A stretch of DNA of 64,000 nt from Pseudomonas sp. DTU12.3 (GTDB lineage Bacteria > Pseudomonadota > Gammaproteobacteria > Pseudomonadales > Pseudomonadaceae). Location: the NCBI RefSeq assembly GCF_004124275.1, contig NZ_CP027218.1, forward strand, positions 1,553,501 to 1,617,500, read 5' to 3'. This document shows positions 27,773-38,638 of this stretch, in pieces (the first letter of the stretch is position 1; every line of letters begins with the position of its first letter). Below the pieces are notes generated by a model. It did not search any database. It was not told the DNA's origin and was given only the letters and a program-made list of their open reading frames with translations. The position numbers and the translations under genes were made by a program.

Positions 27773-27795
27773 CTGCCGCATTTTGCGGCAGTTTG
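27773..27795 (+). terminator. weak hairpin between rseP and bamA
   Basis: CTGCCGCA - TTT - TGCGGCAG followed by TTTGTTTATT. The stem is short; it may be a partial terminator or attenuator ahead of bamA. Confidence 0.45.
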
Positions 27796-27826
27796 TTTAT
27801 TGCCAGTTGGAATAAGAAAGGACTTC

Positions 27827-30202
27827 ATGAAACGTCTGCTGCTAACTGCGGTTCTCACCGTATTGATGATCGCCGAAGTTCACGCCGAGTCCTTCACTAT
27901 CTCTGATATTCGCGTCAATGGCCTCCAGCGGGTCTCCGCGGGTAGTGTCTTTGGTGCCTTGCCGTTGAACGTCGGCGAGCAGGCGGATGATCGTCGCCTG
28001 GTGGAATCCACTCGTGCGTTGTTCAAAACCGGTTTCTTTCAAGATATCCAGCTGGGCCGCGAAGGCAACGTTCTGGTAATCACGGTTGTCGAGCGCCCAT
28101 CCGTCGCCAGTATCGAGATCGAAGGTAACAAGGCGATCTCCACTGAAGACCTGATGAAGGGCCTCAAGCAATCCGGTCTCTCCGAAGGCGAGATCTTCCA
28201 GCGTGCCACCCTCGAAGGCGTGCGTAACGAACTGCAACGTCAGTACGTCGCGCAAGGCCGCTATTCGGCTACCGTCGATACCGAAGTGGTATCGCAGCCG
28301 CGTAACCGCGTTGGTCTGAAAGTGAAGATCAACGAAGGCACCGTTGCGGCCATTCAGCACATCAACGTGGTGGGCAACACGGTTTTCCCCGAGGAAGACC
28401 TGACCGACCTGTTCGAACTGAAAACCACCAACTGGCTGTCGTTCTTCAAGAACGATGACAAGTACGCCCGTGAAAAACTGTCTGGTGACCTGGAGCGTCT
28501 GCGTTCCTACTACCTGGACCGTGGCTATATCAACATGGATATCGCTTCGACCCAGGTGTCCATCACCCCGGACAAGAAACACGTCTACATCACCGTCAAC
28601 GTGACCGAAGGCGAGAAGTACACCGTTCGTGACGTCAAACTCAGCGGTGATCTGAAAGTCCCTGAAGACCAGGTCAAGTCGCTGTTGCTGGTGCAGAAAG
28701 GCCAGGTGTTCTCGCGCAAGCTGATGACTACCACGTCCGAACTGATCACCCGTCGTCTGGGTAACGAGGGTTACACCTTCGCCAACGTCAATGGCGTGCC
28801 TCAGCCACACGATGACGACCACACCGTCGACATCCTGTTTGCTGTCGATCCGGGCAAGCGCGCTTACGTCAACCGTATCAACTTCCGTGGCAACACCAAG
28901 TCGGAAGACGAAGTGCTGCGTCGTGAAATGCGTCAGATGGAAGGCGGCTGGGCTTCGACCTACCTGATCGACCAATCCAAGACCCGTCTTGAGCGTCTGG
29001 GCTTCTTTAAGGAAGTCAACGTCGAAACCCCGGCTGTGCCAGGTGTCGACGACCAGGTGGACGTGAACTACGCCGTTGAAGAGCAGGCTTCCGGTTCGAT
29101 TACCGCCAGTGTCGGTTTCGCCCAGAGTGCCGGTCTGATACTCGGTGGTTCGATCACCCAGAACAACTTCCTCGGTACCGGTAACCGCGTCAGCGTCGGT
29201 CTGACCCGAAGCGAATACCAGAGCCGTTACAACTTTGGCTACGTTGACCCGTACTGGACCGCCGATGGCGTGAGCCTGGGCTACAACGCGTTCTATCGCA
29301 CCACCGACTACAAAGACCTCGATGTCGACGTAGCAAGCTATGCGGTAGACAGCCTGGGTGCCGGTGTCAACATCGGCTACCCGATCAGCGAGACTTCGCG
29401 CCTGACCTTCGGTCTGTCCGCGCAACAGGACGAGATCAAGACCGGTACTTACACCGTTGACGAGATTTTCGACTTCGTTAACAAGGAAGGCGACAAGTAC
29501 CTGAACTTCAAGGCTTCGGCCGGCTGGTCCGAGTCGACCCTGAACAAAGGTGTATTGCCGACCCGTGGTCGTTCCCAGAGCCTGACCCTGGAAACCACCA
29601 TTCCGGGCAGCGACCTGTCGTTCTACAAACTTGATTACCGCGGTCAGCTGTTCCAGCCGATCACCGAGAACTACACCCTGCGTCTGCACACCGAGCTGGG
29701 TTATGGCGACGGTTACGGTTCGACTGACGGCTTGCCGTTCTATGAAAACTACTATGCTGGTGGTTTCAACTCGGTTCGTGGCTTCAAGGACAGCACCCTC
29801 GGCCCGCGTAGTACACCAAGCCGAGGCACCAACCCGGGTACGCTGGCTGACCCGGACCAGGATCCACTGCCGTTCGGCGGTAATGTCCTGATCCAAGGTG
29901 GTGTCGAGGTTCTGTTCCCGCTGCCATTCGTCAAGGATCAGCGTTCCCTGCGTACTTCGGTATTCTGGGATGTGGGTAACGTATTTGACTCGCAGTGCAA
30001 GGACACTACCAATGCCAACGGCTCGACGTCGAACACCAAGTGCAACGACATCAGCCTGAGCAACATGGCAAGTTCCGTGGGTGTGGGTGTGACCTGGGTC
30101 ACCGCACTGGGTCCTCTGAGCTTCGCGTTGGCCATGCCGATCAAGAAACCGGATGACGCTGAAACTCAAGTGTTCCAATTCTCCCTCGGCCAGACGTTCT
30201 AA
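27827..30202 (+). CDS. bamA: outer-membrane assembly factor BamA
   Basis: Essential Omp85 protein of 791 residues that inserts beta-barrel proteins. A signal peptide (MKRLLLTAVLTVLMIAEVHA, cut before ESF) is followed by five POTRA domains to about residue 420. The C-terminal barrel carries the lid-loop motif VRGF (FNSVRGFKD) and ends in phenylalanine (FSLGQTF). ATG 27827 with AAGGA upstream was chosen over 27800. skp follows, as usual. Confidence 0.97.
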   Translation: MKRLLLTAVLTVLMIAEVHAESFTISDIRVNGLQRVSAGSVFGALPLNVGEQADDRRLVESTRALFKTGFFQDIQLGREGNVLVITVVERPSVASIEIEGNKAISTEDLMKGLKQSGLSEGEIFQRATLEGVRNELQRQYVAQGRYSATVDTEVVSQPRNRVGLKVKINEGTVAAIQHINVVGNTVFPEEDLTDLFELKTTNWLSFFKNDDKYAREKLSGDLERLRSYYLDRGYINMDIASTQVSITPDKKHVYITVNVTEGEKYTVRDVKLSGDLKVPEDQVKSLLLVQKGQVFSRKLMTTTSELITRRLGNEGYTFANVNGVPQPHDDDHTVDILFAVDPGKRAYVNRINFRGNTKSEDEVLRREMRQMEGGWASTYLIDQSKTRLERLGFFKEVNVETPAVPGVDDQVDVNYAVEEQASGSITASVGFAQSAGLILGGSITQNNFLGTGNRVSVGLTRSEYQSRYNFGYVDPYWTADGVSLGYNAFYRTTDYKDLDVDVASYAVDSLGAGVNIGYPISETSRLTFGLSAQQDEIKTGTYTVDEIFDFVNKEGDKYLNFKASAGWSESTLNKGVLPTRGRSQSLTLETTIPGSDLSFYKLDYRGQLFQPITENYTLRLHTELGYGDGYGSTDGLPFYENYYAGGFNSVRGFKDSTLGPRSTPSRGTNPGTLADPDQDPLPFGGNVLIQGGVEVLFPLPFVKDQRSLRTSVFWDVGNVFDSQCKDTTNANGSTSNTKCNDISLSNMASSVGVGVTWVTALGPLSFALAMPIKKPDDAETQVFQFSLGQTF

Positions 30203-30247
30203 GCGTCTGACCCAAGATAACGACAATGGATTTTGTAGGAGTGCATC

Positions 30248-30751
30248 GTGCGTAAGTTGACTCAATTGGTTCTCCTGGCCTCCTTGATGGTGGCAGGCCC
30301 GGCATTTGCCGACATGAAAATCGCCGTTCTGAACTATCAGATGGCTTTGCTGGAATCTGACGCGGCGAAGAAGTACGCCGTCGATGCCGAGAAAAAATTC
30401 GGCCCGCAACTGACCAAACTGAAGACCCTGGAAAGCAGCGCCAAAGGCATTCAGGACCGTCTGATGGCCGGTGGCGACAAGATGCAGCAAGGCGAACGTG
30501 AGCGTCTGGAGCTGGAATTCAAGCAAAAGGCCCGTGACTTCCAGTTCCAGTCCAAAGAGCTGAACGAAGCCAAAGCCGTTGCCGACCGCGAAATGCTCAA
30601 GCAACTGAAGCCGAAACTGGATAGCGCAGTGGAAGAAGTCATCAAGAAAGGTGGTTTTGACCTGGTGTTCGAGCGTGGCGCAGTGATCGATGTCAAACCT
30701 CAGTACGACATCACGCGCCAGGTTATCGAGCGCATGAATCAGCTGAAGTAA
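30248..30751 (+). CDS. skp: periplasmic chaperone Skp (OmpH), GTG start
   Basis: Trimeric periplasmic holdase of 167 residues that escorts unfolded outer-membrane proteins to BamA. A signal peptide (MRKLTQLVLLASLMVAGPAF, then A before DMKIAVLNYQ) is followed by long charged helices forming the tentacles (about 45-130). The start codon is GTG, supported by AGGAG about eight bases upstream. Confidence 0.93.
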   Translation: MRKLTQLVLLASLMVAGPAFADMKIAVLNYQMALLESDAAKKYAVDAEKKFGPQLTKLKTLESSAKGIQDRLMAGGDKMQQGERERLELEFKQKARDFQFQSKELNEAKAVADREMLKQLKPKLDSAVEEVIKKGGFDLVFERGAVIDVKPQYDITRQVIERMNQLK

Positions 30752-30754
30752 CCC

Positions 30755-31810
30755 ATGACCGTGACTATCAAACTCGGCCAATTGGCCGAGTTCCTCGGCG
30801 CCACCCTGCGTGGCGACCCGGAGAAGCAAATTACTGGGCTAGCCACTTTGCAAGAGGCTGGCCCAGCTCAGTTGAGCTTTCTGGCAAACCCTCAATATCG
30901 CAAATACCTGGCGGGCTCGCAGGCAGCTGCATTGCTGCTCAAAGAGGCCGATGCCGAAGGTTTTGCCGGTAATGCATTGGTGGTGCCTGATCCTTACCTG
31001 GCTTACGCGCGTATCTCCCACCTGTTCGATCCAAAGCCAAAAGCAGCGGCGGGTATCCACTCGTCTGCGGTGATTGCGCCTGATGCCGTGGTTGATCCAA
31101 CCGCCAGCATCGGCCCATTCGTGGTGATCGAGGCCGGTGCGCGGATCGCGGCGAACGTGACCTTGGGTGCGCATTGCTTCATCGGCGCGCGCAGTGAAGT
31201 CGGCGAAGGCGGCTGGCTCGCGCCGCGCGTTACGCTGTATCACGACGTACGCATCGGCAAGCGTGTGGTTATCCAGTCCGGTGCAGTGCTCGGCGGCGAA
31301 GGTTTCGGTTTTGCCAACGAAAAAGGCATCTGGCAGAAAATCGCCCAGATCGGTGGCGTGACCATCGGTGACGATGTCGAGATTGGCGTGAATACCGCGA
31401 TCGACCGCGGTGCGCTCGCCGATACCGTGATCGGCAATGGCGTGAAGCTCGACAATCAGATCCAGATTGCGCACAACGTCCAGGTCGGTGATCACACCGC
31501 CATGGCCGCGTGTGTCGGCATTTCCGGCAGCACCAAAATCGGCAAGCATTGCATGCTCGCCGGTGGTGTAGGGCTGGTTGGCCACATTGATATTTGCGAC
31601 AACGTTTTCCTCACCGGGATGACCATGGTGACGCACTCGATTACCGAGCCAGGCGCCTATTCTTCCGGCACAGCCATGCAACCAGCGGCCGAATGGCGCA
31701 AAAGCGCGGCCCGCATTCGTCAGCTCGATGACATCGCGCGACGTTTGAAACAGCTGGAAAAGCGCGTAGGGGAAGTGACCCCTGACGGCAATGCTTCATC
31801 AGATGGCTGA
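30755..31810 (+). CDS. lpxD: UDP-3-O-(3-hydroxyacyl)glucosamine N-acyltransferase
   Basis: Third step of lipid A synthesis; 351 residues. An N-terminal uridine-binding domain is followed by a left-handed beta helix of hexapeptide repeats ([33 protein letters not shown]). The catalytic-His region is [19 protein letters not shown]. It follows skp by three bases. Confidence 0.96.
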   Translation: MTVTIKLGQLAEFLGATLRGDPEKQITGLATLQEAGPAQLSFLANPQYRKYLAGSQAAALLLKEADAEGFAGNALVVPDPYLAYARISHLFDPKPKAAAGIHSSAVIAPDAVVDPTASIGPFVVIEAGARIAANVTLGAHCFIGARSEVGEGGWLAPRVTLYHDVRIGKRVVIQSGAVLGGEGFGFANEKGIWQKIAQIGGVTIGDDVEIGVNTAIDRGALADTVIGNGVKLDNQIQIAHNVQVGDHTAMAACVGISGSTKIGKHCMLAGGVGLVGHIDICDNVFLTGMTMVTHSITEPGAYSSGTAMQPAAEWRKSAARIRQLDDIARRLKQLEKRVGEVTPDGNASSDG

Positions 31811-31916
31811 TACCATTTCCATATCAAGTGTGCACAGCCTCTAGACTGCCTCCTTGATTTGCTAGAGGAGTGCGCGTCAGTCGCGCTCCCAATCTTTACA
31901 TAGGCTTCCCCCCGAA

Positions 31917-32357
31917 ATGATGGACATCAACGAGATTCGCGAATACCTGCCTCACCGTTACCCGTTCCTGCTGGTGGACCGGGTGGTGGAACTGGACACT
32001 GAAGGCAAGCGCATTCGCGCCTACAAGAATGTCAGCATCAATGAACCGTTCTTCAATGGTCACTTCCCGGCGCATCCAATCATGCCGGGCGTACTGATCA
32101 TCGAAGCGATGGCTCAGGCTGCCGGGATCCTCGGTTTCAAAATGCTTGATGTGAAGCCTGCCGACGGCACGCTTTACTACTTCGTCGGTTCCGACAAGCT
32201 GCGCTTCCGCCAGCCTGTGTTGCCGGGCGACCAGTTGATCCTGGAAGCCAAGTTCATCAGTTGCAAGCGTCAGATCTGGAAGTTCGAATGCCAGGCCTCG
32301 GTCGACGGCAAGCCGGTCTGCTCGGCTGAAATCATCTGTGCGGAACGCAAGCTATGA
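31917..32357 (+). CDS. fabZ: (3R)-hydroxyacyl-ACP dehydratase FabZ
   Basis: Hot-dog-fold dehydratase of 146 residues for fatty-acid elongation. It has [16 protein letters not shown] and the active-site stretch [20 protein letters not shown]. Two adjacent ATGs (31917, 31920) are possible starts. Lies between lpxD and lpxA, as in most gamma-proteobacteria, where it competes for the same hydroxyacyl-ACP. The stop overlaps lpxA (ATGA). Confidence 0.96.
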   Translation: MMDINEIREYLPHRYPFLLVDRVVELDTEGKRIRAYKNVSINEPFFNGHFPAHPIMPGVLIIEAMAQAAGILGFKMLDVKPADGTLYYFVGSDKLRFRQPVLPGDQLILEAKFISCKRQIWKFECQASVDGKPVCSAEIICAERKL

Positions 32358-33130
32358 GTTTGATTGACCCTCGCGCAATCATCGATCCGTCGGCCGTACT
32401 GGCTGACGGCGTCGAGGTCGGCCCGTGGTCGATCATCGGCGCAGGTGTGGAAATCGGCGAGGGGACCGTGATCGGGCCGCATGTAATCCTCAAAGGCCCG
32501 ACGCGTATCGGCAAGCACAATCGCATCTACCAGTTTTCCTCGGTAGGCGAAGACACGCCCGATCTGAAATACAAAGGTGAAGAAACCCGTCTGGTCATCG
32601 GTGACCACAACGTCATCCGCGAAGGCGTGACCATTCACCGTGGCACCGTGCAGGACCGCTCGGAAACCACCCTGGGTGATCACAACCTGATCATGGCCTA
32701 TGCCCACATCGGTCACGACAGCGTCATTGGCAACAACTGCATTCTGGTCAACAACACGGCGTTGGCTGGCCATGTGCACGTTGATGACTGGGCGATCCTC
32801 TCCGGTTTTACCCTGGTTCACCAGTATTGCCACATCGGCGCGCACAGCTTTTCCGGCATGGGCACCGCCATCGGCAAGGACGTTCCGGCGTTCGTTACCG
32901 TGTTTGGCAACCCGGCAGAAGCGCGCAGCATGAACTTCGAAGGCATGCGTCGTCGCGGTTTCAGCGAAGACGCCATCCACACCCTGCGTCGCGCCTACAA
33001 AACCGTCTACCGCCAGGGTCTGACGGTCGAGCAGGCACTGGCTGAGCTGGTCGAGCCGGCGGCACAGTTCCCGGAAGTCGCGATATTCCGTGACTCCATC
33101 CAGTCGTCGACTCGCGGCATCACTCGCTGA
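32354..33130 (+). CDS. lpxA: acyl-ACP--UDP-N-acetylglucosamine O-acyltransferase
   Basis: First enzyme of lipid A synthesis, 258 residues, with hexapeptide beta-helix repeats from the N-terminus ([20 protein letters not shown]) and the catalytic-His region [21 protein letters not shown] helical C-terminal domain (from about 190) is typical of LpxA. Confidence 0.96.
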   Translation: MSLIDPRAIIDPSAVLADGVEVGPWSIIGAGVEIGEGTVIGPHVILKGPTRIGKHNRIYQFSSVGEDTPDLKYKGEETRLVIGDHNVIREGVTIHRGTVQDRSETTLGDHNLIMAYAHIGHDSVIGNNCILVNNTALAGHVHVDDWAILSGFTLVHQYCHIGAHSFSGMGTAIGKDVPAFVTVFGNPAEARSMNFEGMRRRGFSEDAIHTLRRAYKTVYRQGLTVEQALAELVEPAAQFPEVAIFRDSIQSSTRGITR

Positions 33131-33132
33131 TC

Positions 33133-34260
33133 ATGGCCAATCTGCGTATCGCGCTGGTGGCGGGTGAAGCTTCCGGTGACATTCTCGGCGCCGGTCTCAT
33201 GCGCGCCCTCAAGGCGCAGCATCCGGCGGTCGAGTTCATCGGCGTCGGCGGTCCGTTGATGCAGGCTGAAGGCCTGACTTCTTACTTTCCCATGGAGCGC
33301 TTGTCGGTCATGGGCCTGGTGGAAGTTCTTGGTCGCCTGCGTGAGTTGCTCAAGCGCCGCAAAGACCTGATCGCCATGCTGATCGCCGAGAAACCGGATG
33401 TGTTCATCGGTATCGACGCACCGGATTTCAATCTCAACATCGAACTGAAGCTGCGTCAGGCCGGGATCAAGACCGTGCATTACGTCAGCCCGTCGGTGTG
33501 GGCGTGGCGCCAGAAGCGGGTGCTGAAGATCCGCGAAGGCTGCGATCTGATGCTGACGCTGCTGCCGTTCGAAGCGAAATTCTACGAAGAGAAAGGCGTG
33601 CCAGTCCGGTTCGTCGGGCACACGCTGGCCGATACCATTCCCCTGGAAGCCGATCGCGCTGCGGCGCGCTCCGAGTTGGGCCTACCCGACGGGCCGCTGG
33701 TGGCGTTGATGCCCGGCAGCCGTGGCGGCGAAGTGTCCCGGTTGGGTGGGCTGTTCCTCGACACCGCCGAACGTCTGCGCGCCATGCGCCCAGGTGTGCG
33801 CTTTGTCATTCCTTGTGCCAATCCGGAACGTCGCGTGCAACTGGAAGAGTTGCTCGCCGGCCGCGATCTGCCGGTGACCCTGCTCGACGGCAAGTCGCAT
33901 CTGGCCCTGGCCGCGTGCAATGCGGTGTTGATCGCCTCCGGCACCGCCACCCTCGAAGCATTGCTGTACAAGCGGCCAATGGTGGTGGCTTACCGCCTGG
34001 CGCCGCTGACGTTCTGGATTCTCAAGCGCATGGTCAAGAGCCCGTATGTGTCGCTGCCGAACCTGCTCGCTCAGCGTTTGCTGGTGCCAGAACTGTTGCA
34101 GGATGATGCGACAGTCGAAGCACTGGCGCAGACCCTGTCGCCGCTGATCGAAGGTGGCGAAGAGCAGACTCGTGGTTTCGACGAGATCCACCGCACGCTG
34201 CGCCGGGATGCCTCCAATCAGGCGGCGGACGCCGTCCTTAACCTGATCGGTCAAAAATAA
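33133..34260 (+). CDS. lpxB: lipid-A-disaccharide synthase
   Basis: GT19 glycosyltransferase of 375 residues that joins lipid X and UDP-diacylglucosamine. Motifs are [32 protein letters not shown] and MPGSRGGEV. Its TAA overlaps the rnhB ATG by one base. Confidence 0.96.
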   Translation: MANLRIALVAGEASGDILGAGLMRALKAQHPAVEFIGVGGPLMQAEGLTSYFPMERLSVMGLVEVLGRLRELLKRRKDLIAMLIAEKPDVFIGIDAPDFNLNIELKLRQAGIKTVHYVSPSVWAWRQKRVLKIREGCDLMLTLLPFEAKFYEEKGVPVRFVGHTLADTIPLEADRAAARSELGLPDGPLVALMPGSRGGEVSRLGGLFLDTAERLRAMRPGVRFVIPCANPERRVQLEELLAGRDLPVTLLDGKSHLALAACNAVLIASGTATLEALLYKRPMVVAYRLAPLTFWILKRMVKSPYVSLPNLLAQRLLVPELLQDDATVEALAQTLSPLIEGGEEQTRGFDEIHRTLRRDASNQAADAVLNLIGQK

Positions 34261-34901
34261 TGAGCAAGACAAGCATGCAGATGGGCCTGGACTTTACTCT
34301 GGTCGCCGAAGTCGAAGAGTTGGTCGCCGGTGTCGATGAAGTCGGTCGTGGCCCGTTGTGCGGTGCCGTGGTGACAGCAGCGGTGATCCTCGACCCGAAC
34401 CGGCCGATCCTCGGTCTCAACGACTCGAAAAAACTCACCGAAGCCAAGCGCGAAAAGCTCTACGACGAAATCATCGAGAAATCCCTGAGCTGGTGCATTG
34501 CTCGCGCCGAAGTCGAAGAAATCGACGAGCTGAATATTTTGCACGCGACCATGCTCGCCATGCAGCGCGCGGTAGCTGGCCTGCACATCCAGCCGAAACT
34601 GGCGATGATCGACGGTAACCGCTGCCCGCAACTGCCGATGCGCGCCGAAGCCGTGGTGCAGGGTGACGGCAAGGTACCGGCCATCGCCGCCGCGTCGATT
34701 CTGGCCAAGGTCAGCCGTGACCGTGAAATGGCCGCATTCGAATTGATCTACCCGGGTTACGGCATCGGCGGCCATAAAGGCTACCCGACGCCCGTTCATC
34801 TGGAAGCGTTGGTGCGGCTTGGCCCGACGCCGATTCACCGGCGCTCGTTCGCCCCGGTACGTCAGGCTTATGAAGCGCTGGAAGGCCTCTCGCAGGTTTA
34901 G
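34260..34901 (+). CDS. rnhB: ribonuclease HII
   Basis: Removes ribonucleotides from DNA and degrades RNA-DNA hybrids; 213 residues. Catalytic Asp26 and Glu27 lie in [16 protein letters not shown]. Further landmarks are [17 protein letters not shown] and [11 protein letters not shown]. Confidence 0.96.
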   Translation: MSKTSMQMGLDFTLVAEVEELVAGVDEVGRGPLCGAVVTAAVILDPNRPILGLNDSKKLTEAKREKLYDEIIEKSLSWCIARAEVEEIDELNILHATMLAMQRAVAGLHIQPKLAMIDGNRCPQLPMRAEAVVQGDGKVPAIAAASILAKVSRDREMAAFELIYPGYGIGGHKGYPTPVHLEALVRLGPTPIHRRSFAPVRQAYEALEGLSQV

Positions 34902-34924
34902 TCGCAAGGCTGATGTTTTGTTCG

Positions 34925-34955
34925 AGGCCCGGTACAATCCGGGCCTTGTTGTTTC
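34925..34955 (+). terminator. hairpin between rnhB and dnaE
   Basis: AGGCCCGG - TACAAT - CCGGGCCT followed by TGTTGTTT. It looks like a weak terminator or attenuator just upstream of dnaE. The loop is itself a good -10 hexamer, though no matching -35 is seen. Confidence 0.5.
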
Positions 34956-34977
34956 CATGTAACTGGACAGGATCACT

Positions 34978-37900
34978 ATGCCGGCTTCATTCGTTCATCT
35001 ACGCCTGCACACTGAATACTCGCTGGTCGACGGGCTGGTACGGATCAAGCCGCTGGTCAAGGCGCTGACCGCCATGAACATGCCGGCGGTCGCGGTCACC
35101 GACCAGAACAACATGTGTTCCCTGGTCAAATTCTATAAAAACACCATGGGCGCCGGGATCAAGCCGATCTGCGGCGCCGACCTGTGGCTGTCGAACAAAG
35201 ACCCGGACGCGCCGCTGAGCCGTCTCAGCTTGTTGGTGATGAACGCCAAGGGCTATCGCAACCTCACCGAGTTGATCTCGCGCGGCTTTATCGAAGGCCA
35301 GCGCAACGGCATGATCATCATCGAGCGCCAGTGGGTTGCCGAAGCCAATGAAGGCCTGATCATGCTGTCCGCCGCCAAAGAAGGCGAGATCGGCATGGCC
35401 CTGATCGGTGGCAACCCGGCTGAAGCCGAAACCTTGGCGCGCGAGTGGATGACGGTGTTCCCGGATCGTTTCTATCTGGAAATCCAGCGCACCAACCGCC
35501 CCAACGATGAAGAGCAACTGCACGGTGCCGTGGCCCTTGCCGACAAGCTCGGCGCGCCTTTGGTGGCGAGCAACGATGTGCGTTTCATCAAGCAGGAAGA
35601 CTTCGCCGCCCACGAAACCCGCGTGTGCATCGGTGAGGGGCGCGCCCTCGACGATCCGCGCCGGTCGAAGAATTACAGCGATCAGCAATACCTGAAAAGC
35701 GCCGAGGAAATGATCGAGCTGTTCAGCGATATTCCCGACGCGATTGAAAACACCGTCGAAATCGCCAAACGCTGCAACATCGAAGTGAAACTGGGCACGC
35801 ACTTCCTGCCCAACTTCCCGATCCCCGATGGCATGACCATCGACGAGTATTTCCGCAAAGTCTCCTTCGACGGCCTCGAAGAACGCCTGGCAGTGCTGCT
35901 GCCCAAGGACACCACCGAAGACTACGAAGCCAAGCGTCAGGTCTACGTCGATCGCTTGAATTTCGAGCTGGATATCATCATCCAGATGGGCTTCCCCGGT
36001 TACTTCCTGATCGTTATGGACTTTATCCAGTGGGCCAAGAGCAACGGCGTACCGGTAGGCCCGGGCCGTGGTTCGGGTGCCGGATCGCTGGTGGCCTACG
36101 TGCAGAAGATCACCGACCTCGACCCGCTGGAATACGACCTGCTGTTCGAACGTTTCCTTAACCCGGAACGGGTATCGATGCCCGACTTCGACGTCGACTT
36201 CTGCATGGACGGTCGTGACCGCGTGATCGACTACGTGGCCGAGAAATACGGACGCAACGCGGTAAGCCAGATCATCACCTTCGGTTCCATGGCCGCCAAA
36301 GCTGTGGTGCGCGACGTGGCGCGGGTGCAGGGCAAGTCCTACGGCCTGGCGGATCGTCTGTCGAAGATGATTCCGTTCGAAGTCGGCATGACCCTGGAAA
36401 AAGCCTACGAGCAGGAAGAAATCCTCCGTGACTTCATCAAGGTCGATGAAGAAGCCGCAGAAATCTGGGAGATGGCGCGCAAGCTCGAAGGCGTCGTGCG
36501 TAACGTCGGTAAACACGCCGGTGGTGTGGTTATCGCCCCGACCAAGCTGACCGACTTCTCGCCGATCTATTGCGACGAGGCCGGTGACGGTCTGGTAACC
36601 CAGTTCGACAAGGACGATGTTGAAGCGGCCGGTCTGGTGAAGTTCGACTTCCTCGGTCTGCGGACGCTGACGGTGATCGACTGGGCACTGAAGACCATCA
36701 ACCGCGACCGCGCCAAGGTCGACGAGCCGCCGCTGGACATTGCGTTCATCCCGCTCGACGACAAACCGACGTACACGCTGCTGCAAAAAGCGGAAACCAC
36801 GGCGGTGTTCCAGCTTGAATCCCGTGGCATGAAAGAGCTGATCAAAAAGCTCAAGCCCGACTGCCTGGAAGACTTGATCGCACTGGTGGCCCTATTCCGT
36901 CCGGGCCCGTTGCAGTCCGGCATGGTTGATGACTTTATCAACCGTAAGCACGGTCGCGCCGAGCTGGCGTATCCGCACTCCGACTACCAGTACGAAGGCC
37001 TCAAGCCAGTATTGGCGCCGACCTACGGCATCATCCTGTATCAGGAACAGGTGATGCAGATTGCCCAGGTCATGGCCGGCTACACCCTCGGCGGTGCGGA
37101 CATGCTGCGCCGGGCGATGGGTAAGAAAAAGCCCGAAGAGATGGCCAAGCAGCGCGGCGGTTTCATTGAAGGTTGCAAGACCAACAATATCGAAGCCGAC
37201 CTCGCCGGTAACATTTTCGACCTGGTGGAAAAATTCGCCGGTTACGGTTTCAACAAGTCTCACTCTGCCGCTTACGGCTTGGTCTCTTACCAGACCGCCT
37301 GGCTGAAAACCCACTACCCGGCGCCGTTCATGGCCGCGGTACTGTCGGCGGACATGCACAATACCGACAAGGTCGTGACCTTGATCGAAGAAATTCGCAC
37401 CATGAAGCTGCGTCTCGACGCGCCGGATGTGAATACTTCGGAATTCAAGTTCACGGTGAACGACGAAGGCCGCATCATTTATGGTCTCGGCGCGATCAAG
37501 GGTGTGGGCGAGGGGCCAGTCGAGGCGATCACTGAGGCGCGCGCGAACGGGCCGTTCAAGGATCTGTTCGATTTCTGCGCCCGGGTCGACCTCAAACGCA
37601 TCAACAAGCGCACTCTGGACGGTTTGATCCGCAGCGGTGCGCTGGATCGTCTCGGCCCGTACTTCCATGAAGAGCAAAAGGCTTATCAGGCCAACATCGA
37701 CCGCAATCGCGCGGTGTTGCTGGCGGCAATGGAAGAGGCGATCAAATCCGCCGAACAGACCGCGCGCACTCACGACAGCGGCCACGCCGACCTGTTTGGC
37801 GGGCTGTTCGTCGAAGAAGATGCCGATGTTTATGCAGTGCATCGCAAGGCCAAGGAGTTGACTCTCAAGGAGCGCCTCAAGGGAGAGAAAGATACCTTGG

Positions 37901-38499
37901 GCCTGTACCTGACCGGTCACCCGATCGACGAATACGAAGGCGAGATCCGCCGTTTCGCCCGTCAGCGCATCATCGACCTGAAACCGGCCCGCGATACCCA
38001 GACCATCGCGGGGATGATCATTGCCCTGCGGGTGATGAAGAACAAGAAGGGCGACAAGATGGGCTTCATCACCCTCGACGACCGCTCGGGGCGCATCGAG
38101 GCGTCGCTGTTTGCCGATGCGTTCCATTCGGCGCAATCGCTGTTGCAGACCGATGCGATGGTGGTGGTCGAAGGCGAAGTCAGCAACGACGACTTCTCCG
38201 GCGGCCTGCGCCTGCGGGTCAAGCGTGTGATGAGTATGGAAGATGCGCGCACCAACCTTGCCGAGAGCTTGCGTCTGAAGCTGCAAACCCAGGATCTGAA
38301 AGGCGATCAGCTACGCTGGTTGGGGGATTTGCTCAAGCGTCACCGCGGCGCGTGCCCGGTGACCATGGAGTACACCAGCCCGGATGCGAAGACCTTGCTG
38401 CAGTTTGGCGAGACCTGGCGAATCGATCCGGCAGATGCGTTGATTCAGGCTCTGCGTGACCAGTTCGGGCGAGACAACGTCTTCCTCCAATACCGTTGA
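34978..38499 (+). CDS. dnaE: DNA polymerase III alpha subunit
   Basis: Replicative polymerase of 1173 residues. N-terminal PHP domain (FVHLRLHTEYSLVDGLVRIK). The palm aspartates are in PDFDVDF (Asp403, Asp405) and KFDFLGLRT (Asp557). A helix-hairpin-helix region and an OB fold (TIAGMIIALRVMKNKKGDKM) follow in the C-terminal third. The length matches the family. Confidence 0.98.
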   Translation: MPASFVHLRLHTEYSLVDGLVRIKPLVKALTAMNMPAVAVTDQNNMCSLVKFYKNTMGAGIKPICGADLWLSNKDPDAPLSRLSLLVMNAKGYRNLTELISRGFIEGQRNGMIIIERQWVAEANEGLIMLSAAKEGEIGMALIGGNPAEAETLAREWMTVFPDRFYLEIQRTNRPNDEEQLHGAVALADKLGAPLVASNDVRFIKQEDFAAHETRVCIGEGRALDDPRRSKNYSDQQYLKSAEEMIELFSDIPDAIENTVEIAKRCNIEVKLGTHFLPNFPIPDGMTIDEYFRKVSFDGLEERLAVLLPKDTTEDYEAKRQVYVDRLNFELDIIIQMGFPGYFLIVMDFIQWAKSNGVPVGPGRGSGAGSLVAYVQKITDLDPLEYDLLFERFLNPERVSMPDFDVDFCMDGRDRVIDYVAEKYGRNAVSQIITFGSMAAKAVVRDVARVQGKSYGLADRLSKMIPFEVGMTLEKAYEQEEILRDFIKVDEEAAEIWEMARKLEGVVRNVGKHAGGVVIAPTKLTDFSPIYCDEAGDGLVTQFDKDDVEAAGLVKFDFLGLRTLTVIDWALKTINRDRAKVDEPPLDIAFIPLDDKPTYTLLQKAETTAVFQLESRGMKELIKKLKPDCLEDLIALVALFRPGPLQSGMVDDFINRKHGRAELAYPHSDYQYEGLKPVLAPTYGIILYQEQVMQIAQVMAGYTLGGADMLRRAMGKKKPEEMAKQRGGFIEGCKTNNIEADLAGNIFDLVEKFAGYGFNKSHSAAYGLVSYQTAWLKTHYPAPFMAAVLSADMHNTDKVVTLIEEIRTMKLRLDAPDVNTSEFKFTVNDEGRIIYGLGAIKGVGEGPVEAITEARANGPFKDLFDFCARVDLKRINKRTLDGLIRSGALDRLGPYFHEEQKAYQANIDRNRAVLLAAMEEAIKSAEQTARTHDSGHADLFGGLFVEEDADVYAVHRKAKELTLKERLKGEKDTLGLYLTGHPIDEYEGEIRRFARQRIIDLKPARDTQTIAGMIIALRVMKNKKGDKMGFITLDDRSGRIEASLFADAFHSAQSLLQTDAMVVVEGEVSNDDFSGGLRLRVKRVMSMEDARTNLAESLRLKLQTQDLKGDQLRWLGDLLKRHRGACPVTMEYTSPDAKTLLQFGETWRIDPADALIQALRDQFGRDNVFLQYR

Positions 38500-38501
38500 C
38501 C

Positions 38502-38527
38502 GGCGAGTGCCATCATGGCGCTCGCCC
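38502..38527. repeat. hairpin after dnaE
   Basis: GGCGAGTGCCA - TCA - TGGCGCTCGCC, eleven pairs including one G-T, with a TTTTT run 12 bases further on. Possibly an imperfect dnaE terminator. Confidence 0.45.
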
Positions 38528-38638
38528 GCGACCTGAATTTTTAATCTCGACCTCAGCGCGCCTCTCCCTTAAGGTAGGGCGCGAATAGACAACCGGCCGA
38601 CCCAAGCTCATTTGGGACACGACCCAAGACGGACGCCT

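Noticed and set aside
27842..30829. 995-codon open frame opposite bamA and skp
   Set aside because: Antisense shadow of strongly conserved genes. Its codon pattern mirrors theirs and it starts inside lpxD.
34999..36786. 595-codon open frame opposite dnaE
   Set aside because: Same reason: antisense to a highly conserved gene, with no ribosome site or motif.
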